NCBI GenBank assembly: GCA_964020155.1
Contig: OZ026549.1
Coordinates: 3,622,633 to 3,686,632, forward strand
Origin: Chondrilla cf. caribensis
Taxonomy: Eukaryota; Porifera; Demospongiae; Chondrillida; Chondrillidae
Length of the DNA stretch: 64,000 bases
Direction: 5' to 3'
Every line of letters starts with the position of its first letter. The stretch's first letter is position 1. The notes under the pieces are model-generated. The model saw only the letters and a program-made list of their open reading frames with translations. It ran no database searches and was not told the origin of the DNA. The position numbers and the translations under genes were made by a program. This document shows, in pieces, positions 1 through 9,328 of the stretch.

Positions 1-101
1 CATGTATACGTATGTTCATACATATTATTTGACACATGCAGAGTATTTATTGTTTATATAAGTAGTGTACGTACATGTTTAAATATTGTGTTTCTACTAA
101 G

Positions 102-320
102 ACCGTCTAAATCAAGAGGTGCTTCGAAGCCTAAAAGACACTTACCAATTGCTGAAGAGCTTAGTACCATCAGCGAACTTAGTGAAGGTATCTCCATGAG
201 TGTAACATCTAATGAGGAAGACCTTGACCATTCAGTTGATGCAAAAAGGTATGTATGTTATTGTCAACTTGGGATACGACCCTTTCTATTATCAATATAC
301 ATTTTTGCCCATATATGTAT

Positions 321-352
<32 letters not shown>

Positions 353-1541
353 GCATGCATGCATGCACGCACACATACAAGTGTGTATGTGTGTGTGTGT
401 GTGTGTGAAATAAATAGCTTCAGTTGTAGTGAATGCATTGCTCCATTTGTCTTATGCTTTTAGGAGTAAGCGATCTACACACAGCAAGAAAGCTGGTGGT
501 AAAGAAGGAAGTGTGAGGTAACGGAATGTATGGTTTGTTGATCTGTTATTATGCCTTAATACTATGAATAATATATAAATACATTGTGGCTTTTATCGAG
601 TCCTTCTTGTCAGTTATGTTCGTACGTGTATTAGGTGTGTTCATCATTTGTCACTAGACCCTGTTGTACTGTCTCTAATGGTAATAGTGTTGCTACTTCA
701 CATCCTGTTGTGTGTTCTTATGTAGATTTGTACATTTGAATAAATTCACCTACTACAGGTCATTACAGACTTTAGATTGTGTACAGTATATAAATGTGTG
801 TGTGTGTTTGGTCTGTTCCTACCATTGCACCATGTATGGTATACAATGCTGAGGTTTGTAATATCATTTAGATCTAAAGTTCAGAGGAAAAGTGCCAAGA
901 AAAGACAAGCTGATGTGTTAGTTGATGTGTATTTAGTTAGTTCTTTATATAGAGCAGATTTATTAATGTAGTTGTTTCATTTGCTTAATGTGTGGTCTGA
1001 CTGCAGCAAAAGTGTTAGTTAGTTAGTCACTTATTATATATTTGAGATGCTCTTGTAATGAGCATGTAGATTGTATCACTGATTACAAGCTTATGATTAC
1101 TGATGTTTGTACATGCAGACATTGTTATACAGTATTATGTTAATTCTGTACATATGCATATTAAATGTCATGGTATTTTGTTATGTTACTGTGTGCTGTG
1201 TTTTTATTCCAGTTCCATGGAGAGCATTTCTGAAGAAGCTTCACCCAGTAAGATTCCAGTTAAGAAGTCTTCACAACATAAGACAATCGTTCAGGTTAGT
1301 ACACATTACATTGTAGTGATTCATAACCTTAGCCAGCTGGTGTACACGTACCTTTTTATTTTAGGTACAATTCAACACCAATCGGTCAAATCCCTACTTC
1401 TGTATATTTGTACACAATACACAATATTATACGCATATACCTTCACTATGCAACATCGTATAGCTGTAGTTTAGCTGCCTACAATAATCAATGATTGCTT
1501 TGTTCTTTCTTCAGACAAAGAGACGATCAAAAAGAAAGTGA
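102..1541 (+). CDS. 3' exons of an unrecognised gene with a Lys/Arg/Ser-rich C-terminus (5' end outside window)
   Basis: Likely exons are 102-248, 464-517, 872-914, possibly an 11-nt microexon 1007-1017, 1213-1294 and 1515-1541 (TGA). Each is bordered by AG and GT, and reading phases join cleanly for the first three and the last two. The junction between 872-914 and 1213-1294 only keeps phase if the microexon is used, so that part is tentative. The predicted tail is hydrophilic and basic: an acidic/Ser segment (about residues 15-45 of the visible part), then KRS clusters, and a terminus ending in basic residues. Such tails are common in nuclear or chromatin proteins, but no domain is visible and I do not name a family. 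The gene continues to the left of the window. Confidence 0.6.
322..408. repeat. CA run facing a TG run in an intron
   Basis: A (CA)n stretch at about 322-350 is followed by GCATGC-type sequence and then a (TG)n stretch at about 381-407, within the first visible intron of the unrecognised gene. The two halves are complementary, so the segment can fold back on itself as well as being a microsatellite. Confidence 0.8.
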
Positions 1542-2249
1542 TACACAAACATATGTAAAAGATATATATACTTGTTTACTGAAACTGAGATAACATTATG
1601 GTGTGCTATGTGATAATAATAGTATTATACATTATTATACTCTTTATTTGTTCCTTTTTATTTCGTAGCAATAACTTCAAGTTGCCATATTAATTTTTAT
1701 TAGTATTCTGCACATAATGTACTAGCACTATAGCTATGTATAGTACGATGCTGTGAAGTGTCATCAGAGAATGGACATTATATAATAACTGTTGTATTCC
1801 AATTAACAAATGTACATTATATGTACGTACACTTGTATATATATCACATTATATAGCACACTGCATGACTTCGACTTTACAATAATATACAGTATCAACA
1901 TTTTCGCTCTGTATTCACTGCAGCTGTATACTAATAATACCATGGCCAGTTTGAGAAGAATTTGAACACAATAATATGACCAAAATGTTAATTGGTGGGT
2001 CACTCAACTGCATACACATGATCATGAGAACTGAAAAAATAGGCAAATCATCATAATCAGTTTATATTGGTTTTGTAAGTAATATGTTAGGTTAATAAGT
2101 AAGTTACGTACAATCCATGGTCCCAATATAATTATTATAAAGATTGCTTAGTAATTGAATATAAATAATATTTGGAATAAATACCACTACAGTAATTCAT
2201 GGGGTATAATGATATTATAGGTTATGATCCATATTATAGATGTACTCTC
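1542..2249. other. Intergenic, convergent gene ends
   Basis: AT-rich sequence between the end of the left-hand plus-strand gene and the end of the first PHOSPHO2-like minus-strand gene. AATAAA-like strings occur (for example near 2176), as expected for 3' flanks, but nothing coding or repetitive stands out. Confidence 0.5.
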
Positions 2250-2975
2250 TTATTTACTTTCATCCGGACTGGTATCAGTGAACACAGAGGAAAACTGTTG
2301 ATACAAAGTATCTGTAGTGAAGTCAACAATGTGCAAAGATGCCTTCATCCTTCCTCCTTTCTTGCACTTTCGTAATTCCTTGGCCAGGGGGTAACCTTCA
2401 CGTGCAAAAGCAACATCTTGTTCAGATAGTGAAAGACACGGACATACATCTCCCCGACCATCACCAAAGTAGATAATTCGTGAATACATCTTTTCTTGAG
2501 TAAACGTCTTGAGGACAGTACCTTTACAAAGATTGGCTGGACAGCGATCACATGAATGGCTGTGGTAGTGGCTTATGCAGACACATCCGTGGTCATCGAA
2601 CTTAGCTGGATTGGAAAACACATTTTTAAACATGTGAGATAAGTTGTTTGACTCAAGCACCAAATTGATGAAAAGGTCGTTTGCATCGGACAATACAATC
2701 AAGTCAGTATTGTCTTGAGTAGAAAGAAATTGACAAATTTTCAGTACAGAAGGGAAGAGTTCTGCATCACGTACTGTCCTTTCAATGTCTTCTCTTGTAA
2801 CACCGCTGGAATTCATTTCCTCGAAAATACTAGCCATAAAGTCGGTCCAAACTGGAGTGTTTTGTCTCCAATCGATTAGTCTGTCACGCAGGGATGACTT
2901 CAGATCAAGGATGATGGTATCAATGTTGCCATTTATCATGGTCCTATCGAAATCAAACACCACCAAATTTTTCAT
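2250..2975 (-). CDS. PHOSPHO2: PHOSPHO2-like HAD phosphatase, copy 1
   Basis: A single open frame of 241 residues, the usual size of PHOSPHO1/PHOSPHO2 phosphatases, cytosolic HAD-superfamily enzymes (pyridoxal-5'-phosphate or phosphocholine/phosphoethanolamine phosphatases). HAD motif I is DFDRT at residues 8-12 (nucleophile D8, acid/base D10). Motif II is the SDAND segment near residue 97. A conserved Cys/His patch (HGCVCISHYHSHSCDRC) lies near 130-146, and motif IV is GDGRGDVCP near 172. The ATG is preceded within 3 nt by a good splice acceptor (TACAG), so a 5' non-coding exon is likely further upstream. It lies in tandem, same strand, with a second copy about 1.3 kb away. Residues 41-237 are almost identical to copy 2 while the first 40 differ strongly. 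Substrate preference cannot be read from sequence. Confidence 0.9.
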   Translation of the reverse strand: MKNLVVFDFDRTMINGNIDTIILDLKSSLRDRLIDWRQNTPVWTDFMASIFEEMNSSGVTREDIERTVRDAELFPSVLKICQFLSTQDNTDLIVLSDANDLFINLVLESNNLSHMFKNVFSNPAKFDDHGCVCISHYHSHSCDRCPANLCKGTVLKTFTQEKMYSRIIYFGDGRGDVCPCLSLSEQDVAFAREGYPLAKELRKCKKGGRMKASLHIVDFTTDTLYQQFSSVFTDTSPDESK

Positions 2976-4297
2976 CCTCTGTACGTAGTAGAAAAAAGGA
3001 AGGGATTATGTAGACTGGGTGGTGTGACGTGACTACGGAATACTATGAATCATACGCTATATAGACTAAATAAGGGCAACTTACGACTTAATTTCAAGAC
3101 ATTTTCTGTTGAAAAATATGACGGAGACGAGAGTTATAAGGTTCAGAAGCCGACAAATACCTTAAGAGTGGCACGATATACCTAATGGCACAGATTAGAG
3201 ATACCTTATTATAAGCGTTATATCGTTCTGCGATGTGTCAATTACACGCGTTTGTCACGCGTTAACTTTCATCTCTCTCTTCGTTCATTATAATGATGCA
3301 CACAGGTTTTCATTTGATGCTCAACGTTATGCTAATATGCTGCAGTGCTCCGTAAAACTCTTATGCTCTTCTAGGTACTTGTATGATTATGCACACCACA
3401 GGTACTTTGGACAGTCTAACTAACCACTACAAGTTGTTGAAGCTAGGTTGGACACTCAAGGTAATAGAGTAAAATGAGGTGTCAGTAATATTTCAAAAAC
3501 ACAATAGCTTTTTGCAGAATAGTTTCAAGTAGGTGGGCCTAATTTTTGATGATTAATTTGAAGGAGTCAAAACAACCATTAAGTAGGTTTCCTGGTCCAC
3601 ATCTAGTAGAGATAGAACCTTGGTCATTTTTCTTAAAGTGAGGAAGTCACTCCAGCTATGCTGGATTTCACTCCATTTTCCGGCTGGCATATTGATGGAT
3701 GTTACTAACACTGACTTTGTTCAATTGTATGCTGATGTAATAAAGATTATACCCATCCCTAATTGATATATAAATTAGGTATTATATAATCACTAAAACT
3801 AATACAACCAATTTTTTTTACACAATTTTGTTTTCCTCCTTAATTATCACTGTAAAATATACCTAAGTGTATATCTATAATAATATTATGTCTGTACGTA
3901 TCATGATCATGACTATTACAATGTCATGTGTTTCTAAATGAGTGCATATGTACATCTAACCATGCATGTGTTATTTGGTATACATATAAGTTTTGTCTCA
4001 TGCATTCAGTGATATTTAATTATTGTATATATATATATATATATGTACATATGTACGTATAATAGCATGCTACATCATATATATAATATACATGTACACT
4101 CAGTTGTACTACTAATAATAGCAATCAAAGAACAACATATTATACTCACTCGTAGGACAATATTATTATTATAATACCATTGTTAATGTACAAGTGTATA
4201 TACACGCCATATAAATATGACATAGGAAATAAATATTATTACAGCATAATAATACGTAGGTTATGATCCAAATAGTTGTATAGACTTCATTCACTCA
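2976..4297. other. Spacer between the two phosphatase genes
   Basis: Holds the presumed promoter and 5' non-coding exon of copy 1 (minus strand) and the 3' flank of copy 2. There is a short (TA)n run at about 4028-4044. No convincing coding exon was seen, and the short open frames at 3235-3423 lack support. Confidence 0.5.
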
Positions 4298-5023
4298 TTA
4301 TATAGGTTCATCTGGACTGGCATCAGTGAACACTGAGGAAAACTGTTGATACAAAGTATCTGTAGTGAAGTCAACAATGTGCAAAGATGCCTTCATCCTT
4401 CCTCCTTTCTTGCACTTTCGTAATTCCTTGGCCAGGGGGTAACCTTCACGTGCAAAAGCAACATCTTGTTCAGATAGTGAAAGACATGGACATACATCCC
4501 CCTGACCATCACCAAAGTAGATAATTCGTGAATACATCTTTTCTTGAGTAAACGTCTTGAGGACAGTACCTTTACAAAGATTGGCTGGACAGCGATCACA
4601 TGAATGGCTGTGGTAGTGGCTTATGCAGACACATCCGTGGTCATCGAACTTAGCTGGATTGGAAAACACATTTTTAAACATGTGAGATAAGTTGTTTGAC
4701 TCAAGCACCAAATTGATGAAAAGGTCGTTTGCATCGGACAATACAATCAAGTCAGTATTATCCTGAGTAGAAAGAAATTGACAAATTTTCAGTACAGAAG
4801 GGAAGAGTTCTGCATCACGTACTGTCCTTTCAATGTCTTCTCTTGTAACACCACTGGAGTGCATTTCTTTGAAAATACTAGCCATAAAGTCGGTCCAAAC
4901 TGGAGTGTTCTGCTCCCAATAGATGAGTTGGTTGTACATGGATGACTTTAGAGCAAAGATAACGATATCAATGTTGCCTCTTATCATGGTCTCGTCAAAA
5001 TCAAACACCACCAAGGTTGACAT
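4298..5023 (-). CDS. PHOSPHO2: PHOSPHO2-like HAD phosphatase, copy 2
   Basis: Second tandem 241-residue HAD phosphatase. Motif I is DFDET at residues 8-12, the SDAND segment lies near 97, and motif IV is GDGQGDVCP (Arg to Gln change relative to copy 1), so all catalytic aspartates are kept. As in copy 1 the ATG follows a splice acceptor closely (ATGCAG, 2 nt upstream), implying a 5' non-coding exon. Differences from copy 1 cluster in residues 2-55 (including the region after motif I, which forms part of the cap) and the last 5 residues. The middle and C-terminal part is near identical at DNA level. Both copies look functional. Divergence of only the N-terminal part could give different substrate specificity, but that is inference. 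Confidence 0.9.
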   Translation of the reverse strand: MSTLVVFDFDETMIRGNIDIVIFALKSSMYNQLIYWEQNTPVWTDFMASIFKEMHSSGVTREDIERTVRDAELFPSVLKICQFLSTQDNTDLIVLSDANDLFINLVLESNNLSHMFKNVFSNPAKFDDHGCVCISHYHSHSCDRCPANLCKGTVLKTFTQEKMYSRIIYFGDGQGDVCPCLSLSEQDVAFAREGYPLAKELRKCKKGGRMKASLHIVDFTTDTLYQQFSSVFTDASPDEPI

Positions 5024-5239
5024 TCCTGCATTGAGAATAAGTAGTTGTAGGCTATAAGAATGTACGTAATCTTAATTTTAAGATACCACATACAAACACA
5101 CAGACAGAGTTGGCTATTGAGACATAAAAAAATAATTGTGGCTAACTTCCACATGCCACACCGCAATGTGTACATTTAGATCATGTTCGTACATATCCGA
5201 CATAGTCTCACATAGCCAGACATATACTAAATTTAGCTC

Positions 5240-5560
5240 CTATGTTTTTACAGGCTGAGTCTGGCCATGTGAAACCATAGGATCGAAGGTGAAAAGATAG
5301 GTTATGGAGCACAATGAAATGTCAGCTGAATACAGTCCGTAAGTCATTGAATTCAGTATTAAATCTGAGACTGAGGGACAAGAATGAGGTGAAGTAGAGA
5401 TATATACAATGTCAACAGAAGAGGGGAGGAATACTGTCTTACAAACAGAAATAGGCCGGGTACTACTGAGATCACAAACTGAATTGAGAGAGGTCAAACT
5501 ATGGAACGAATACAGTTTGTAAGGTCTATGTTTAGACTGAGGATGCATACAAGTTTGTGA
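5240..5560. repeat. Degenerate repeat region
   Basis: The motif GAATACAGTCCGTAAG occurs near 5326 and returns in altered form near 5428 (GAATACTGTCTTACAA) and 5508 (GAATACAGTTTGTAAG), each followed by GAGACTGAGG-like sequence in some copies. This reads as a decayed tandem repeat and explains an otherwise unsupported minus-strand open frame here. Confidence 0.45.
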
Positions 5561-5603
5561 TCACATTTGCCTCTGATGCCTACATTCACCTAACATTATA
5601 CAA

Positions 5604-6250
<647 letters not shown>

Positions 6251-6260
6251 TATAACATGT

Positions 6261-6964
6261 CACCTTGTGATCAACTGCAATATATTTTATCAAGGTGCAA
6301 TTAAATTACCAAGAGAAAAGATATACGAGGAGATATATTTCAGCAACAAACTACAACAGATGGATGACTATTGTCTATGTGACTATGACTGGTATGACTG
6401 TAGTCATACTATTATAATAATATACCTAGTTATTGTACAGTGAGTACCTTGTATCAGCTAGATTCCACGTCTTGGAACAACTGAATACAATCCAGGTCAT
6501 GATTACTCTGTACCTAAACCCATTGCAATATAGGGGGTATGGCTGATATAACGAAAGTCCCCATGATTTCAACTGAGCAGAATCTACTCTTAACTAGTAT
6601 TTTGACCCTAATATTTGTCTCAACATAGACACTCTAAACTACGTAGTTTAGAGTGTCTATGGTCTCAATACTTTCTATAGGTTAGTTGAGAAAGTTTTAC
6701 GGCATGGCTATGGATTATGATAAGGGTTTGAGAATATTATGGTGATAATAAGCTGAGCATACGTATGGACTATAATGGCAATCTTTAATGGACGACTCAC
6801 TTGGGTCCGTAGTATCATTAACTATGCTTCAAGACGTTTAGCAAAATACGGAGCTTCCCGAGTACTACAGAGTCAATATAAAACTAGGAGTAAACTCTAG
6901 ATCCACAGTACTGGTATCGGTATGTAGGCGGCCGTCGTCCCAAACTACATTAGTGACTGATATG
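6261..6964. other. Intergenic stretch with a perfect palindrome
   Basis: No gene recognised. The notable item is the 38-bp palindrome at 6624-6661, listed separately. The remainder (6670-6960) is unique-looking sequence without a credible coding exon. Confidence 0.4.
6624..6661. repeat. 38-bp perfect palindrome
   Basis: Two 19-bp arms (CATAGACACTCTAAACTAC and its exact reverse complement) meet with no spacer at 6642/6643. Pairing breaks immediately outside (A6623 against G6662). Confidence 0.95.
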
Positions 6965-7174
6965 TACCGTATAACGGGAAATATTCGCGGGACAAAATTT
7001 TCGCGGACTTCGCGGTTTGCCTAACATCCGTGAAAATTTTATCCGCGAATTAGGCGTTCTCGCTGTTCTGTCGCGTGACTCTGGCCAGCATCCGCGAAAA
7101 TTTTATCCACGAATTTTCATTTTTGGAGCCATCCGCGAAAATTTTGTCCCGCGAAAATTTTCCGCTATACGGTA
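6965..7174. mobile_element. MITE with TACCGTATAVCGGGAAA-type ends (copy 1)
   Basis: About 210 bp with terminal inverted repeats: the left end TACCGTATAACGGGAAA mirrors the right end TTTTCCGCTATACGGTA. The inside has several TCGCGGAC/CCGCGAAAATTTT blocks, also inverted. A second element with the same outer 17 bp and almost exactly the same length lies at 52010-52220, so this is a dispersed non-autonomous DNA transposon family. The outermost TA may be the target-site duplication. Confidence 0.8.
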
Positions 7175-7314
7175 TATACTGGTACATGCCAGTTTCACGT
7201 GTTGTCCACGTTGTCGGAAAACGCTAATGACCTGTACATTAGGGGTAGACCTAGGCACGCTCCGTTTACACGAATCCGGTTTCAGTAGTAAACGCATGTA
7301 AACCGCACCGTTTA

Positions 7315-8413
7315 GGGGTGTTGTTTACACGAATCCACCGTAAATTAACGAATACCGAATCCGTATTGATCTGAATCCGTATACCAAAAAAGTGTATTAA
7401 TGCGGATTCACGGTACGTGTAAATGGCAAATCCGTGTACATTCCAATCTAGTCACATGACTCGTTTAGTTGCTGAATACGCGCGAAAGTGTAAAATGGAG
7501 CTAGCGATCATAGCGATCTCGATTCTTTTATCTTTAGTCGACTTGTATCAGCTCAACTGCCTTTTAATGGTATTATCTAACTCCTGGTACTTCAGAAGAA
7601 GACTCGCTCTGTTGCAGGTGATGCACGCTTCGTCTGTTGGACCAATGCGATCTCGTAAATTCGTGCGAGTTGTCCAGCTCCGAAGACAGCGCAGATTTTG
7701 TATAAACCCTGGACGTACGCAAGCGTGGTGGAGCAATTTCTTGAATGGAACAGTTCTAGATACGGAATGGAAGGATAACTTTCGAGTGAGCCGAGCTAAT
7801 TTTTATAAACTTTGTGAGTAATTGCGACCATATTTACAGAAGCAAACAACCGTCATGCGTTCTCCAATCGATGTGGAAAGGCAGATTGCTGTTACTTTAT
7901 ATTATCTATCGGACGAAGGTAGACTCAGGAAGACTGCAAATGCATTTGGACTATCGCGTGCAAGTGTCTCCATCATTATAAGAAGGGTAACTAGAACTAT
8001 AACTGGTAATGGGTCCAAATTACATCAAATTGCCCTTCACAGAAGAAGAGGTTTTGCATAAAGTTAGCAACTTCAATCGAATATTTTCTTTTCCACAGTG
8101 CCTGGGAGCAATTGATTGTACTCACATTGATATCAAAGCTCCAAATGCAAATCCAACTGATCATATTAACCGTAAAAGTAGGTTTTCCTTGAATGTCCAA
8201 GCATGCTGTGATTTTCAGTACTGCTTCATGGATGTCGTGGTCAAATGGCCGGGCAGTGTTCACGATGCGCGGATATTTGCAAATTCTGACTTGAACACCA
8301 AATTAAAGTTTGGTCAAATACCGCAATGTAGAAGAGAACTTTTGGAGGGCCATGACCCTATACCAGTTTTTCTGTTGGGTGATCCTGCATACCCCCTGAT
8401 GCCCCTGACTTGA
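7315..8413 (+). pseudogene. Decayed PIF/Harbinger transposase (DDE_Tnp_4/HARBI1-like)
   Basis: The coding remnant starts at ATG 7423. In frame it runs to an internal TAA at 7819-7821, continues in the same frame to about 8000, then shifts frame near 8005 and runs to 8413. Landmarks are the LRPYLQKQ segment right after the TAA, a helix-turn-helix-like stretch (TANAFGLSRASVSIIIRR) near 7935-7990, the first catalytic Asp in GAIDCTHIDIK near 8108, PGSVHDARIF near 8250, and the second Asp in LLGDPAYPL near 8378. The last part of the family, with the catalytic Glu, is missing, so it cannot be active. At the left, TTA-GGGGTGTTGTTTACACGAATCC (7312 on) and nearby GAATCCG/CGGATTC repeats resemble a Harbinger end with a TTA target. 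No matching right end was found. Confidence 0.85.
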
Positions 8414-9294
8414 GTTGCATATGTCTTGTAAATTTCACCAAGATCCAATGACATCAATTTTTACGTTGCGACCCCTACCCTTAATAAAACCCCATGTGCA
8501 TGCTCTGGGAACAGGCTCTAGCATGCAGATGCCAGGACGAGCTATTATCATCTCCTCGATCTATAATGTCTATGGTATCGAGTGTCTACGGGGCACACAC
8601 GGGATGAGAAATAATTATGAAAATCGACTACTGTAATATATACGTACATCAGCATTAAAGAACTATGATTCATTGAATGTCTATATTGGAAATAAAAGAT
8701 GACATGTGAGTGAATGAATGTAATAGAACTGCCCAGTCTCTCAGGCTGGCTTCAACTGCTGATGAGACAAAGATAATGGGCATTGGAATGGGATAGGAGC
8801 TCTTGTTCTACTGCTTCGGATTGCATTGATTGATGATCTGATCAAAGAAGAGCTCAATCTGCATCGAATCAAACTGATTACCTGTGATTAGGGGTCACCC
8901 TGCTTATCGGCGAGTAGAGATGACATCCTTTTGTATGTAATCTGTGTTAATCGACTACTCCCAATTTGAATCACAAAAAGTAGCTGAAGGAGTAAATGTT
9001 CTCATCTCGACGTTGCGAATCCTCTCTTTGTGCTCTTTCTTTTCATGTTCTTGTTTTCTGTATACAGATTGGATACTTGGATTACAGTAGGAATTACGGT
9101 TGCACACCCTATGTCCGAAAAAGTTCTTCGGAATCCGTCCCCCCTAAATCTAGGTGCTATTATATCGGATCTGACCTCGTCATCAACATTAATATTGGTG
9201 CTTGCATCTACGCAGAGTGACTATAGTATGCATACTATTACCATAATAGACGCTCGATAACTACTATGCTATTACCAAAAACATAGGTATTACA
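8414..9294. other. Region between the transposase remnant and the SNM1 gene
   Basis: Probably the deleted or scrambled rest of the Harbinger element followed by the promoter side of the SNM1 gene. I found no conserved transposase motif after the GDPAYPL block and no second terminal repeat. Short frames here are unsupported. Confidence 0.35.
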
Positions 9295-9311
9295 CACGTG
9301 ATGAACACGTG
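9295..9311. promoter_or_regulatory. Two CACGTG E-boxes before the SNM1-like gene
   Basis: CACGTG occurs at 9295-9300 and again at 9306-9311, about one helical turn apart and 17-34 bp in front of the ATG at 9329. CACGTG is the canonical site of bHLH factors such as MYC/MAX and USF. Its function here is inferred from position only. Confidence 0.45.
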
Positions 9312-9328
9312 CAAGCAGAACGTTAGAA

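Noticed and set aside
8415..8636. 73-residue frame after the transposase remnant
   Set aside because: No similarity to the C-terminal part of Harbinger transposases or to any domain I know.
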